DNA from: Microbacterium sp. BLY
GTDB taxonomy: Bacteria > Actinomycetota > Actinomycetes > Actinomycetales > Microbacteriaceae
DNA: 64,000 nucleotides
Direction: 5' to 3'
NCBI RefSeq assembly: GCF_017939615.1
Contig: NZ_JAGKSR010000001.1
Coordinates: 2,232,001 to 2,296,000 of the forward strand
The notes below the pieces were generated by a model. The model was not told the DNA's origin and did no database searches. It saw only the letters and a program-made list of their open reading frames with translations. Shown here in pieces: positions 36,834 to 45,866 of the stretch. Position numbers and translations under genes: made by a program. Within the stretch, counting starts at the first letter, position 1, and every line of letters begins with the position of its first letter.

Positions 36834-37316
36834 TCAGACGACGTCGATCGTCGTACCGTCCGTGAGGGCGGACAGCTGGGCGAAGGTCAGCGGCATGACG
36901 GTGTGCGGGTGTCCGGCGGCCGCCCAGACCACGTCGTGGTCCTCCAGGGCCGCGTCGATGTACGTGGGCAGCGGGGCCGGATGGCCGACCGGGGCGACAC
37001 CGCCGATCGCCTGTCCGGTCGCTTCGCGGACGACGGCCGGCGGCGCCATCACGACCTCGCCCGCTCCGAGGCCGCGTGCGAGGACGGCGAGGTCGGCGCG
37101 ATGCCCACCACTCGTCATGATGAGCGCCGGGCGCCCGTCAGCGAGGAAGACGAGGCTGTTGGCGATCGCGGAGACCTCGCAGCCGATCGCGGCGGCCGCC
37201 TCCGCGGCCGTGCGCGCCGAGTCGGGGAGGACTCTGATCTCGGTCTCGACGCCGGCTGCGGAGAGGTGCTCCTGCACCCGACGGCTGCGCTCGGGGAGAA
37301 GAGGGGTATTGGTCAT
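36834..37316 (-). CDS. YbaK/ProX-type aminoacyl-tRNA deacylase
   Basis: A 160-residue stand-alone editing-domain protein that hydrolyses mischarged aminoacyl-tRNAs. TAAEAAAAIGCEVSAIANSLVFLADGRPALIMTSGGHRAD and GQAIGGVAPVGHPAPLPTYIDAAL are the hallmark segments; the conserved Lys used by YbaK for 2'-OH contact appears replaced by Asn in IANSLVF, as seen in other INS/PrdX-like branches. The exact tRNA specificity is not readable from sequence. Confidence 0.88.
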   Translation of the reverse strand: MTNTPLLPERSRRVQEHLSAAGVETEIRVLPDSARTAAEAAAAIGCEVSAIANSLVFLADGRPALIMTSGGHRADLAVLARGLGAGEVVMAPPAVVREATGQAIGGVAPVGHPAPLPTYIDAALEDHDVVWAAAGHPHTVMPLTFAQLSALTDGTTIDVV

Positions 37317-37337
37317 GCCCCCACGGTAGCCGAGGGG

Positions 37338-38585
37338 TCAGCCCGCGTCACCGACGAGGATCGCGGCGGCGTCCTCCGCGGCGGCATCGGCGGCATCGGC
37401 GGGCTCGTCGTCGATGTGAGCGAGGACGCGACGCCCGAGGAGGATCGTCAGCGCGGCGAGCAGGACGGCGGCGGCCGCGAACAGGTACGGCACGGTGGCG
37501 CTGAAGAGGTGCCAGAGGAGAGCGGCGATCGGCGGGGCCATCGCGCCACCGAGGAAGCGGACCGCGGAGTAGGCGGAGGAGGCGACCGAGCGCGGGAGAT
37601 CGGTCGCCTCCATGACGGCCTCGGTCAGGACCGTGTTCATCACCCCGAGGAGGAGCCCGCCGACGATGATGCACACCACCAGCGCGGCCGGTTCGGCGAC
37701 GACGAGCCCCGCCACGACGAGATCCACGGCGAGCAGCGGAAGGACGGTCAGGATCACACGGGTGCGCGACATCCGCCGCATGAGCACAGGGGCGACCCAG
37801 ACGCTCGTGATCGCGAGGGCGACGCCCCAGCCGAAGAACGACAGGCCGATGCCCATCGCACCGAAGCCCAGCGGGAACGGCGAGAAGGCCAGGAGCACGA
37901 AGAAGCCGATGTTGTAGAAGAGAGCGGCGACGGCGAGGATCGCGAGAGCCGGCCGGCGCAGGGCGGTGAAGGGCGCGGAGAACTTCACCGGGGTGCGCTT
38001 CTCTCCCGGCCCGCGGAGCAGCACGAGCACCGCGATGAAGGCGATGGCCATGAGGGCGACCACGCCGAAGAACGGCCCGCGCCAGCTCTGCTCGCCCAGG
38101 ATGCCGCCCAGGAGCGGGCCGACGGCGATGCCGAGGCCGAGCGCGGCCTCGTACAGGACGATCGCCGCGCTGCTGCCTCCGGACGCGGCGCCGACGATGG
38201 TCGCCAGCGCGGTGGAGATGAACAGCGCGTTGCCGAGGCCCCAGCCGGCGCGGAACCCGATGACCGCGTCGACGCTGCCGCTGATCGCGCAGAGGAAGGC
38301 GAACACGACGATCAGTCCGAGACCGACGAGGAGGGTCGCCTTCGCGCCGATCCGGCTGGAGATCCAGCTCGTCACGAGCATGGCGAGGCCCGTCACGAGC
38401 AGATAGCTCGTGAACAAGAGCTCGGTCTCGACCGGCGTCGCCTCGAGCGATTCGGCGATCGCGGGCAGGATCGGGTCGACGAGCCCGATCCCCATGAAGG
38501 CGACGACGCACGCGAAGGCGACGGCCCACACCTGGGCGGGCTGCTTCCAGACCGAGGGGGTGCGGGCGGCGGTGGTGCTGTTCAA
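37338..38585 (-). CDS. MFS transporter (drug:H+ antiporter-like)
   Basis: The 415-residue protein has about 12 membrane helices. It contains the loop 2-3 signature SSRIGAKATLLVGL and a motif C-like segment WGLGNALFISTALATIVGA followed by ALGLGIAVGPLLGGILGEQSWRGPFFGV, characteristic of DHA1 exporters. It overlaps the upstream marR-type gene by four bases, so the regulator and pump are co-translated. This suggests efflux of a toxic or antimicrobial ligand sensed by the regulator. Confidence 0.9.
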   Translation of the reverse strand: MNSTTAARTPSVWKQPAQVWAVAFACVVAFMGIGLVDPILPAIAESLEATPVETELLFTSYLLVTGLAMLVTSWISSRIGAKATLLVGLGLIVVFAFLCAISGSVDAVIGFRAGWGLGNALFISTALATIVGAASGGSSAAIVLYEAALGLGIAVGPLLGGILGEQSWRGPFFGVVALMAIAFIAVLVLLRGPGEKRTPVKFSAPFTALRRPALAILAVAALFYNIGFFVLLAFSPFPLGFGAMGIGLSFFGWGVALAITSVWVAPVLMRRMSRTRVILTVLPLLAVDLVVAGLVVAEPAALVVCIIVGGLLLGVMNTVLTEAVMEATDLPRSVASSAYSAVRFLGGAMAPPIAALLWHLFSATVPYLFAAAAVLLAALTILLGRRVLAHIDDEPADAADAAAEDAAAILVGDAG

Positions 38586-39019
38586 CGGGTTTCTCCTGTC
38601 CGGTCTGCGGCGGTCCGCGCGGCGAGGATCTCGGCCGCGCGGGTGAGGGCGCTCCAGTCGTCGTCGTCGAGGTCGGCGAACCGCGGCGCGATCGTCTCCC
38701 GGAACTCGGCGCGCCAGGAGGACAGCGCCGCCACTCCGTCCGGGGTCGTCGCGACGACCGTCGCTCGCGAGTCATCGGGGTCGGGGGAACGGTGCACGAG
38801 CCCCTCGCGTTCGAGGGTGCCGAGCAGCCGGGTCATCCCGGGCTGCGTCGTGCGGGCCGCAGCGGCGAGCTCGCCGACGCGACGGGGGCCCGACTGATCG
38901 AGCAGGCTGAGCACCCGCCACTGCGCGGCGGGGGCCTCGTTCCCCGCGTCTTGCGCGGCGATGCGACCCAGCGCATAGCCCGACAGCACGAGCGACGGGA
39001 TGACCTCGGAGCGATTCAT
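38582..39019 (-). CDS. MarR family transcriptional regulator
   Basis: A 145-residue winged-helix repressor. WRVLSLLDQSGPRRVGELAAAARTTQPGMTRLLGTLEREGLVHRSPDPDDSRATVVATTPDG contains the recognition helix and the D-x-R wing. It is first in a two-gene operon with the MFS exporter, and a palindrome covers its start codon and -10 region, so autorepression relieved by ligand is the simplest model. Confidence 0.92.
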   Translation of the reverse strand: MNRSEVIPSLVLSGYALGRIAAQDAGNEAPAAQWRVLSLLDQSGPRRVGELAAAARTTQPGMTRLLGTLEREGLVHRSPDPDDSRATVVATTPDGVAALSSWRAEFRETIAPRFADLDDDDWSALTRAAEILAARTAADRTGETR

Positions 39020-39046
39020 ACCAGAAAGTATATACCGGCTGGTATG
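39017..39046 (-). promoter_or_regulatory. MarR operator and leaderless promoter
   Basis: CATACCAG (39017-39024) and CTGGTATG (39039-39046) form an 8+8 inverted repeat with a 14-base spacer. The left arm includes the start codon. On the minus strand TATACT lies seven bases before the ATG, the spacing of a leaderless actinobacterial promoter, and it falls inside the repeat. Binding of MarR here would block transcription of the regulator-pump operon. Confidence 0.7.
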
Positions 39047-39055
39047 TAAACAGGA

Positions 39056-39844
39056 TCACCGCCGGGCGTGCGCGATCCTCGCCGAGAGCTGATGGGCGTG
39101 CGCGAGGAGGATCCGGCCCAGCTCGGCCTGACGCTCCGGGCCGAAGCGGAAGGCGACACCGGTGAGGCTGAGCGCCCACTCCGGGCGGCCGGCGCGGTCG
39201 AACACCGCCGCGCCGAGACCCCAGCTCCCCTCGACGATCAGCCCGGGGTTGACGGCATACCCCCGCTCCTTCGTCTCGGCGAGGCGCTTCCGCAGCGGGC
39301 GCTCACCATGAGTGCGTCCCCAGTTCTCGGCGAGCTCCGGATGGCGCTCCAGGTAGGCATCCACATCGTGGTCGGGGAGGAAAGCGAGGATCGCGAGGCC
39401 GGCGCTCGCCACGCCGAGTGGGAAGCGCACTCCCTCGCTCAGCACGAACGAGCGGATGGGGAACGAGCCCTCCTCCCGCAGCAGGCAGACCGTCTCGTCC
39501 GCGCGGCGGACGGAGAAGAACGCGCTCTCCTCGGTCTTCACGGCGAGCGACCGCACGATGTCCCGCGCCAGGGCCGTCACGTCGTACCGGGCGGCGGCCA
39601 CGGAACCCATGAGGAAGAGCTCGGGTCCCGGCATCCAGCGGCTGCTGTCGGCGTCGCGGTCGACGAGCCCCTCCACACGCAGGGCGCTGAGCAGGCGATG
39701 CGTGGTCGGCCGGGAGAGCCCGGCGCTGCCGGCCAACTCCTGCAGGGTGGCGCCGTCGGCGCCGGACGCCGTCACCAACCGGAGGAGCCGGGCCGCCCGT
39801 GCGACGGCCTGGGTGCCGGGGACGGTGTGCGTCGCGGAGTCCAT
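39056..39844 (-). CDS. IclR family transcriptional regulator
   Basis: A 262-residue IclR protein with an N-terminal winged HTH (AVARAARLLRLVTASGADGATLQELAGSAGLSRPTTHRLLSALRVEGLV) and a C-terminal GAF-like effector domain (ALARDIVRSLAVKTEESAFFSVRR, ending in SLTGVAFRFGPERQAELGRILL). It is divergent from the CoA-transferase/thiolase operon and very likely controls it; the effector may be a 3-keto acid or aromatic catabolite. Start ATG 39842-39844 is preferred over longer open frame. Confidence 0.9.
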   Translation of the reverse strand: MDSATHTVPGTQAVARAARLLRLVTASGADGATLQELAGSAGLSRPTTHRLLSALRVEGLVDRDADSSRWMPGPELFLMGSVAAARYDVTALARDIVRSLAVKTEESAFFSVRRADETVCLLREEGSFPIRSFVLSEGVRFPLGVASAGLAILAFLPDHDVDAYLERHPELAENWGRTHGERPLRKRLAETKERGYAVNPGLIVEGSWGLGAAVFDRAGRPEWALSLTGVAFRFGPERQAELGRILLAHAHQLSARIAHARR

Positions 39845-39874
39845 ATCGTGGACGCTAATGGTGCGGGCGTCCAC
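39839..39874. promoter_or_regulatory. Candidate IclR operator(s)
   Basis: Two overlapping inverted repeats lie in the divergent spacer. GTCCA-TATCG-TGGAC (39839-39853) has the 5-5-5 form of many IclR sites and spans the regulator start codon. GTGGACGC (39848-39855) also pairs with GCGTCCAC (39867-39874). Their location between the divergent genes supports shared control. Confidence 0.5.
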
Positions 39875-39947
39875 ATCGCAAGAGGACGCTGGCCGTGGCT
39901 CTGCCGGGGCGAGAGGCTGGAGGGGACACGGACCCGAAGGAGCAGAC

Positions 39948-40721
39948 GTGATCGACAAGCACTGGGAGTCCGCGGCCGCCGCGGTCGCTGACATCCCGGA
40001 CGGCGCCTCGCTCGCCGTCGGAGGCTTCGGCCTCTCCGGGAACCCGATCGCCCTCATCGAAGCGCTCCTCGCGCAGGGCACGACCGACCTGAGCGTCGTG
40101 AGCAACAACTGCGGCGTGGACGACTGGGGTCTCGGCGTCCTGCTCGCCGCACAGCGCATCCGCAAGATGACCTCGTCGTACGTCGGGGAGAACAAGGAGT
40201 TCGAGCGTCAGTTCCTCTCTGGGGAGCTCGAGTTGGAGCTGACCCCGCAGGGCACGCTCGCCGAGAAGCTGCGAGCGGGAGGATCCGGCATCGCGGCGTT
40301 CTACACGCAGACCGGCGTCGGCACCCAGGTGGCCGAGGGCGGGCTTCCGCGGCGGTACCACCCCGACGGCTCCGTCGCCGTGGCGTCCTCGCCCAAAGAT
40401 GTGCGCACGTTCACGGTGAACGGCGAGGCCCGCGAGTTCGTGCTGGAGGAAGCGATCACGACCGACTTCGCCCTCGTGCATGCGGCGCGCGGCGACCGGC
40501 ACGGCAACCTCGTCTTCCGGAAGGCGGCGCGGAACTTCAACCCGCTCGCCGCGATGGCCGGGCGCGTGTGCATCGCGCAGGTGGAGCGCCTCGTGGAACC
40601 GGGGGAGCTGGATCCGGACACGATCCACCTGCCCGGCGTCTTCGTGCATCGGATCATCGAGGTCGGCGAGGACATCCCCAAACGCATCGAGCGACGGACC
40701 GTCGCGGCGGAAGGAGCCTGA
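39948..40721 (+). CDS. 3-oxoacid CoA-transferase subunit A
   Basis: A 257-residue alpha subunit of a family I CoA-transferase. It has SLAVGGFGLSGNPIALIEAL, the oxyanion-loop segment GGLPRRYHPDG, and the subunit A pattern GGSGIAAFYTQTGVGTQVAEGG. It begins at GTG 39948 after GAAGGAG. With subunit B it moves CoA from succinyl-CoA to a 3-oxoacid. Acetoacetate (ketone-body or leucine catabolism) is favoured over 3-oxoadipate because no other aromatic-pathway genes are nearby, but both remain possible. Confidence 0.9.
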   Translation: MIDKHWESAAAAVADIPDGASLAVGGFGLSGNPIALIEALLAQGTTDLSVVSNNCGVDDWGLGVLLAAQRIRKMTSSYVGENKEFERQFLSGELELELTPQGTLAEKLRAGGSGIAAFYTQTGVGTQVAEGGLPRRYHPDGSVAVASSPKDVRTFTVNGEAREFVLEEAITTDFALVHAARGDRHGNLVFRKAARNFNPLAAMAGRVCIAQVERLVEPGELDPDTIHLPGVFVHRIIEVGEDIPKRIERRTVAAEGA

Positions 40722-40724
40722 GAG

Positions 40725-41393
40725 ATGGCGCTCACGAGAGACCAGATGGCCGCGCGTGCGGCGGCCGAGCTGCCGGACGGGGCGTATGTGAACCTCGGCA
40801 TTGGCCTGCCCACGCTCGTGCCGAACCACGTCCCGTCCGACGTGACCGTGGTGCTGCAGTCGGAGAACGGCATCCTCGGGGTCGGTCCCTACCCGCGGGA
40901 GAGCGAGGTCGACCCGGATCTCATCAACGCGGGGAAGGAGACGGTGACCACGCTGCCGGGTGCGGCGTTCTTCGACTCCGCCCTCAGCTTCGGCATGATC
41001 CGCGGCGGGAAGATCGATGCCGCGATCCTCGGGGCGATGCAGGTCTCGGCCTCCGGCGATCTGGCGAACTGGATGATCCCCGGCAAGATGGTCAAGGGGC
41101 CCGGGGGCGCGATGGATCTCGTGCACGGCGCCGGACGGGTGATTGTGCTGATGGAGCACGTCGCCAAGGACGGCTCCGCGAAGATCGTCGACGCCTGCAC
41201 GCTGCCGTTGACCGGACGCGCCGTCGTGGACCGGATCATCACGGACCTCGCGGTGATCGACGTGACCCCGGACGGGCTGGTCCTGGTCGAGCTCGCCCCC
41301 GACGTCACGGTGGAGCAGGTACGGCAGGCCACGGAGCCGCCCCTCCGCCTCGCCCCGGAACTGGAGAACGGAAGGACCGAGACCAATGACTGA
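40725..41393 (+). CDS. 3-oxoacid CoA-transferase subunit B
   Basis: The 222-residue beta subunit contains the catalytic glutamate (Glu47, in [10 protein letters not shown]) that forms the acyl-glutamyl-CoA thioester, and [12 protein letters not shown] and [15 protein letters not shown]. It starts three bases after subunit A and overlaps the thiolase start by eight bases, so the three proteins should be made together. Confidence 0.92.
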   Translation: MALTRDQMAARAAAELPDGAYVNLGIGLPTLVPNHVPSDVTVVLQSENGILGVGPYPRESEVDPDLINAGKETVTTLPGAAFFDSALSFGMIRGGKIDAAILGAMQVSASGDLANWMIPGKMVKGPGGAMDLVHGAGRVIVLMEHVAKDGSAKIVDACTLPLTGRAVVDRIITDLAVIDVTPDGLVLVELAPDVTVEQVRQATEPPLRLAPELENGRTETND

Positions 41394-42570
41394 GAACGCC
41401 ATCGTCATCGTCGCCGCCGCACGCACCCCGCAGGGGCGGCTGAAGGGGCAGCTCGCCGCGTTCACGGCGCCGCAGCTGGGGTCATTCGCGATCCGCGGGG
41501 CCCTGGAGCAGGGCGGAGTGGATCCGGGAGACGTCGACGCGGTCATCGTGGGACAGGTACTCGCCGCGGGGTCGGGACAGAACGCCGCCCGTCAGGCCGC
41601 GATCGGCGCGGGGATCGGCTGGGACGTGCCCGCGCACTCGGTGAACAAGGTCTGTCTGTCGGGCCTCACGGCCGTGATCGACGCGGCGCGCATGATCCGG
41701 ACCGGGGACGCCGAGGTCGTCGTCGCCGCCGGCATGGAGTCGATGACCCGCGCACCGCACCTGCTCATGGGATCGCGCGATGGTTGGACCTACGGCACCG
41801 TCGAGGTCCTCGACCACATGGCCTACGACGGGCTGACGGACGCCTACGACCGGGAGAGCATGGGCGCGTCCACGGAGCGGCACAACGCTCGCTACGAGCT
41901 CACCCGGGAGATGCAGGACCGCGTCGCGGCCCTTTCCCACCAGCGGGCAGCCGCCGCACAGGAGAGCGGCGTGTTCGAGGCGGAGATCGTCACGGTCGAG
42001 GTGCCGCAGCGCCGGGGCGAGCCGGTGCGGGTGACGAAGGACGAGGGCGTGCGCCCCGAGACGACGGAGGAGACGCTCGCCGGGCTCCGGGCCGCGTTCG
42101 CCGAGGGCGGGTCGATCACCGCGGGCAACTCGTCGCAGATCTCGGACGGCGCCTCCGCGGTCGTCGTCACGACGCGGCGAACCGCCGAGGCCAAGGGATG
42201 GCCGGTGCTCGTGACCGTCGGAGCGAGCGGCCAGACCGCCGGGCCCGACAACTCGCTGCAGGCGCAGCCCGCGCGGGCGATCGAACAGGCGTGCCGGAAG
42301 CAGGGCATCACGCCGCAGGACCTCGACCTCGTCGAGATCAACGAGGCGTTCGGCGCGGTCGTCGCCCGCTCGCAGACCGAACTGGGGCTGGACGAGGAGA
42401 TCGTCAACGTGCACGGCGGGGGCATCTCGATCGGGCATCCGATCGGCGCATCCGGCAACCGTCTCGTGGTCCACGTCGCCCACGAGCTCGCTCGCCGCGG
42501 TGGAGGGACCGCCGCGGTCGGGCTCTGCGGAGGCGGAGGTCAGGGCGAGGCGCTCATCCTCACCCGCTGA
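41386..42570 (+). CDS. Thiolase (acetyl-CoA acetyltransferase)
   Basis: A 394-residue degradative-type thiolase. Nucleophile Cys90 is in [10 protein letters not shown], the base His in [12 protein letters not shown], and Cys in [11 protein letters not shown]. It should cleave the 3-oxoacyl-CoA made by the adjacent transferase to acetyl-CoA plus a shortened acyl-Co[17 protein letters not shown] is the usual NEAFA loop, and it varies slightly (Gly for Ala). Whether the natural substrate is acetoacetyl-CoA or 3-oxoadipyl-CoA is not determined. Confidence 0.93.
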   Translation: MTENAIVIVAAARTPQGRLKGQLAAFTAPQLGSFAIRGALEQGGVDPGDVDAVIVGQVLAAGSGQNAARQAAIGAGIGWDVPAHSVNKVCLSGLTAVIDAARMIRTGDAEVVVAAGMESMTRAPHLLMGSRDGWTYGTVEVLDHMAYDGLTDAYDRESMGASTERHNARYELTREMQDRVAALSHQRAAAAQESGVFEAEIVTVEVPQRRGEPVRVTKDEGVRPETTEETLAGLRAAFAEGGSITAGNSSQISDGASAVVVTTRRTAEAKGWPVLVTVGASGQTAGPDNSLQAQPARAIEQACRKQGITPQDLDLVEINEAFGAVVARSQTELGLDEEIVNVHGGGISIGHPIGASGNRLVVHVAHELARRGGGTAAVGLCGGGGQGEALILTR

Positions 42571-42591
42571 CACGGCGGATGCGGGGGCGCG

Positions 42592-42891
42592 TCAGGACCG
42601 CTTGTCCTGGGCGTGCCCCTGCGCGTCGGCGAGGGCCTTCTGGGAGCGGAACTGCAGGCGCTGCGCCTTCTTGGACTTCTTCACCGACTGCGGGGAGTCC
42701 GCGTCCACCGGCACGCCGTGACGTTCGCGGCGCATGTCGACGACGGCGCCGACGGCGAGCGCCATCGTGATGCCCCAGCTCACCCACGACAGGAGGGAGC
42801 GCCAGGTGATCGGTTCATTGCGGGTGCCGCGCAGCAGCGAGATCCCTGCCGAGATCGCGGCGACGAGTCCGGTGCTGAAGAGGTAGCGCAT
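42592..42891 (-). CDS. Small membrane protein (99 aa)
   Basis: The protein starts MRYLFSTGLVAAISAGISLLRG and has two membrane helices (about 4-20 and 33-52), followed by a basic, Gln/Lys-rich cytoplasmic tail (SVKKSKKAQRLQFRSQKALADAQGHAQDKRS). No family is recognised. It converges on the thiolase gene and is divergent from the next MFS gene. Confidence 0.7.
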   Translation of the reverse strand: MRYLFSTGLVAAISAGISLLRGTRNEPITWRSLLSWVSWGITMALAVGAVVDMRRERHGVPVDADSPQSVKKSKKAQRLQFRSQKALADAQGHAQDKRS

Positions 42892-43097
42892 GCCCCTACG
42901 GTACCCGCAGGCCGTACGCGGAGGGCGGAGCCTTGACAAGGCGGGGGAGCGGCTGGCAGGGCTCGCGTGGGGCGGACCGGATATCATGGGAGGGTCGCGG
43001 TTCACCCGCGGCCGCAGAAACCGTGTATCTACCGGCCGTCGGCGTCTCCGGCGGACAGCGGCGGCACCCGACATCGCGTCGTCGACGCGCGAGAGCC

Positions 43098-44354
43098 ATG
43101 ACACACGCCAGCACCACGCCCGATATCGCCGAGCCGAGCCTCTTCCGCCTCGCCGGCCTGCCCTACTTCCTCATCGCGTTCATCGCGCGCCTGCCCTTCG
43201 CCATGATGGTCGTCGGTGTGCTGACGGTCGTGGTGTCGGCGCGGGGATCCCTGTCCCTCGGCGGGCTCACGTCCGCTGCGGTCGGTTTCGGCACCGCCTG
43301 CTTCGGGCCGCTCCTGGGCGCCGCCGCCGACCGCTTCGGGCAGCGCCCGGTGCTCCTCGTGCTCGCCGTGGGCAATGCCACGATGCTCCTGCTCTTCACC
43401 GCGGTGGTCTACGGTCCGGCCGCCGACGGCTTCGTGCTCCTCGCCGCGATCGGCATCGGAGCGACCGCCCCGCAGGTCGCACCCCTCTCGCGCTCGCGTC
43501 TGGTCACGATCATCGGCGAGCGGATGCCGTCGGAGCGTCGCCCGCGGACGCTCTCCGGCACGATGGCGTACGAATCGGCCGCTGACGAGACCGTCTTCGT
43601 CTTCGGGCCGTTCCTCGTCGGGGTGCTGGCCTCCGCCCTCGCCCCGTGGGCGCCCCTCGTCGGCGCCGCCGTCCTGACGCTCGTCTTCGTCGGCGCGTTC
43701 GCGCTGCACCCGAGCGGCCGGCATGTGTCGCAGGACCGGACGGACGACGGGCGCGCACCGTCCGCGGTGTCCGAGCTGTTCCGACCGCAGCTGCTCATCG
43801 TCGTGCTCGGCATCCTCGGCGTCGGGATCTTCTTCGGCACGATGCTGACGTCGCTCACCTCGTTCATGGCCGACCTCGGCGCCCCGGAGCAGGCCGGTCT
43901 GCTCTACGGCGTGATGGGCGTCGGGTCGGCGGTGCTGGCGCTGGGCGTCGCGTGGCTGCCCGCGCGCTTCACGCTGCGGGCGCGGTGGCTCGTCTTCTCC
44001 GGCATCCTCCTGGCCGGCTCCCTGCTGCTCGGCGTCGTGGACTCCCCGGCCGGGATGCTCTTCGCCCTGGCGATCATGGGCGTCGGCATCGGACCGACGC
44101 TCGTGACCCAGTACAGCTTCGGAGCGGCCCGGAGCCCCCGGGGGCGGTCCGCCACGGTGATGACGATGCTCGGTTCCGGCATCGTCGTCGGCCAGTCGAT
44201 CGGCGCCGCAGTCGCGGGGGAGATCGCCGAGAACGTCGGCACGTCCGCCGCTCTCGTCCTGCCGATGATCGCGGCGGCCATCGCCTTCGCGGCAGGACTC
44301 GGCAACTGGGCGCTCAGCGGTGTGCACCGCTCGGCGCCTGCTGTCAAGGCCTGA
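43098..44354 (+). CDS. MFS transporter
   Basis: A 418-residue major facilitator with about 12 membrane helices and a long central loop (SGRHVSQDRTDDGRAPSAVSELFRP). The loop 2-3 motif is GAAADRFGQRPVLLVLA (G-x3-D-R-x-G-x-R-P), and FLVGVLASALAPWAPL and SAVLALGVAWLP follow. The N-terminal 17 residues are polar. The substrate is unknown. ATG at 43098 gives a normal start; upstream in-frame sequence lacks membrane character. No regulator is adjacent. Confidence 0.88.
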   Translation: MTHASTTPDIAEPSLFRLAGLPYFLIAFIARLPFAMMVVGVLTVVVSARGSLSLGGLTSAAVGFGTACFGPLLGAAADRFGQRPVLLVLAVGNATMLLLFTAVVYGPAADGFVLLAAIGIGATAPQVAPLSRSRLVTIIGERMPSERRPRTLSGTMAYESAADETVFVFGPFLVGVLASALAPWAPLVGAAVLTLVFVGAFALHPSGRHVSQDRTDDGRAPSAVSELFRPQLLIVVLGILGVGIFFGTMLTSLTSFMADLGAPEQAGLLYGVMGVGSAVLALGVAWLPARFTLRARWLVFSGILLAGSLLLGVVDSPAGMLFALAIMGVGIGPTLVTQYSFGAARSPRGRSATVMTMLGSGIVVGQSIGAAVAGEIAENVGTSAALVLPMIAAAIAFAAGLGNWALSGVHRSAPAVKA

Positions 44355-44419
44355 CGGCTGACCGGCGGGGGAGGCGCATCCTCGCTAGGTTGGAAGCAAC
44401 CGGACCTAGGAGTGCCCCC

Positions 44420-45826
44420 GTGACCGCTGCAGAATTCGTCGTCGTCGCCAATCGCCTCCCGGTGGACCGGGTCGTGGGCCCCGACGGCGAGGAGACCTGG
44501 CGGACGTCCCCTGGGGGCCTCGTCGCCGCGCTCGAGCCGATGATGCGCCGCGTCCACGGCGCCTGGGTCGGCTGGCCCGGACAACCCGACGTCGAACTCG
44601 AACCCTTCGAAGGCGACGGGATCCACCTGATCCCCGTGGCACTGAGCTCCGACGAGGTCGCGGACTACTACGAGGGCTTCGCCAACGACACCATCTGGCC
44701 GCTCTACCACGACGTCATCGCCCCGCCGCAGTACCACCGGGAGTGGTGGGACGCGTACGTGCGGGTGAACCGTCGCTTCGCGGAGGCGGCTGCGGCGGCT
44801 GCCGCCCCGGACGGCACGGTCTGGGTGCACGACTATCAGCTCCAGCTCGTCCCGCAGATGGTGCGCGAGCTGCGCCCCGACGTCACGATCGGCTACTTCC
44901 ACCACATCCCGTTCCCCGCCCACGGTCTCTACGCGCAGCTGCCCTGGCGCGATCAGGTGCTGCGGGGTCTGCTCGGCGCCGACGTCATCGGCTTCCAGCG
45001 GGCGCAGGACGCGACGTACTTCCTGACCGCGGTGCGGCGGCGGCTCCGCTACGAGGTCAAGGGGTCCAGCATCACGATCCCGGAGGAGGGCGGCACGCGT
45101 ACCGCGGTGGCGAAGGCCTTCCCGATCTCGATCGACACCGCGCCGTATCTCGAGCTCGCCGCGCGCGAGGACATCCGGGCGCGGGCCGCGGAGATCCGTG
45201 CCAGCCTCGGCAACCCGAAGCGCATCCTCCTCGGCGTCGACCGCCTGGATTACACGAAGGGCATCGGGCATCGGATCAAGGCGTACGGGGAGCTCCTGGA
45301 GGACGGGCGCCTCGACGTCGAGGACGTCACGCTCATCCAGGTCGCGAGCCCGAGCCGTGAACGCGTCGATGCGTACGCCCACCTGCGCGACGAGATCGAA
45401 CTCGCGGTGGCGCGCATCAACGGCGACCACGACACCGTCGGCCACTCGGCGATCCGCTACCTGCACCAGGGATATCCGCGCGAGGAGATGGTCGCGCTGT
45501 ACCTCGCGGCGGACGTCATGCTCGTGACCGCGTTGCGCGATGGGATGAACCTCGTGGCGAAGGAGTACATCGCCACCCGCACCGACAACCGCGGCGTCCT
45601 GGTCCTCAGCGAGTTCACGGGCGCCGCCGACGAGCTCCGCCAGGCCGTACGCGTCAACCCGCACGACATCGCCGGTCTCAAGGACGCGATCATGGAGGCG
45701 GTCGAGATGTCGCCGGCGGAGCAGGCTCGGCGCATGCGCTCGCTGCGTCGACGCGTGCTCGACAACGACGTCGACGCCTGGTCGTCGTCCTTCCTCGACG
45801 CCCTGGCCGCCGTGCGCGGCCGCTGA
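44420..45826 (+). CDS. otsA: Alpha,alpha-trehalose-phosphate synthase
   Basis: The 468-residue GT20 enzyme makes trehalose-6-phosphate from UDP- or GDP-glucose and glucose-6-phosphate. VVVANRLPV at the N terminus, WVHDYQLQLVPQMVRELRPD, GYFHHIPFP, GVDRLDYTKGI and RDGMNLVAKEY are the defining motifs. The start is GTG 44420 after an AGGAGTG site. otsB follows 40 bases later, giving the complete OtsAB route for this osmoprotectant. Confidence 0.96.
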   Translation: MTAAEFVVVANRLPVDRVVGPDGEETWRTSPGGLVAALEPMMRRVHGAWVGWPGQPDVELEPFEGDGIHLIPVALSSDEVADYYEGFANDTIWPLYHDVIAPPQYHREWWDAYVRVNRRFAEAAAAAAAPDGTVWVHDYQLQLVPQMVRELRPDVTIGYFHHIPFPAHGLYAQLPWRDQVLRGLLGADVIGFQRAQDATYFLTAVRRRLRYEVKGSSITIPEEGGTRTAVAKAFPISIDTAPYLELAAREDIRARAAEIRASLGNPKRILLGVDRLDYTKGIGHRIKAYGELLEDGRLDVEDVTLIQVASPSRERVDAYAHLRDEIELAVARINGDHDTVGHSAIRYLHQGYPREEMVALYLAADVMLVTALRDGMNLVAKEYIATRTDNRGVLVLSEFTGAADELRQAVRVNPHDIAGLKDAIMEAVEMSPAEQARRMRSLRRRVLDNDVDAWSSSFLDALAAVRGR

Positions 45827-45866
45827 CTCCCTCCTTCCCGACCGCCTCTTCCCGAACGGAGACACC

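Noticed and set aside
36651..38897. A 748-codon plus-strand open frame opposite YbaK and the MFS gene, rich in Glu/Asp/Arg/Gly
   Set aside because: The highly charged repetitive sequence is the complement of hydrophobic MFS helices, not a real acidic protein.
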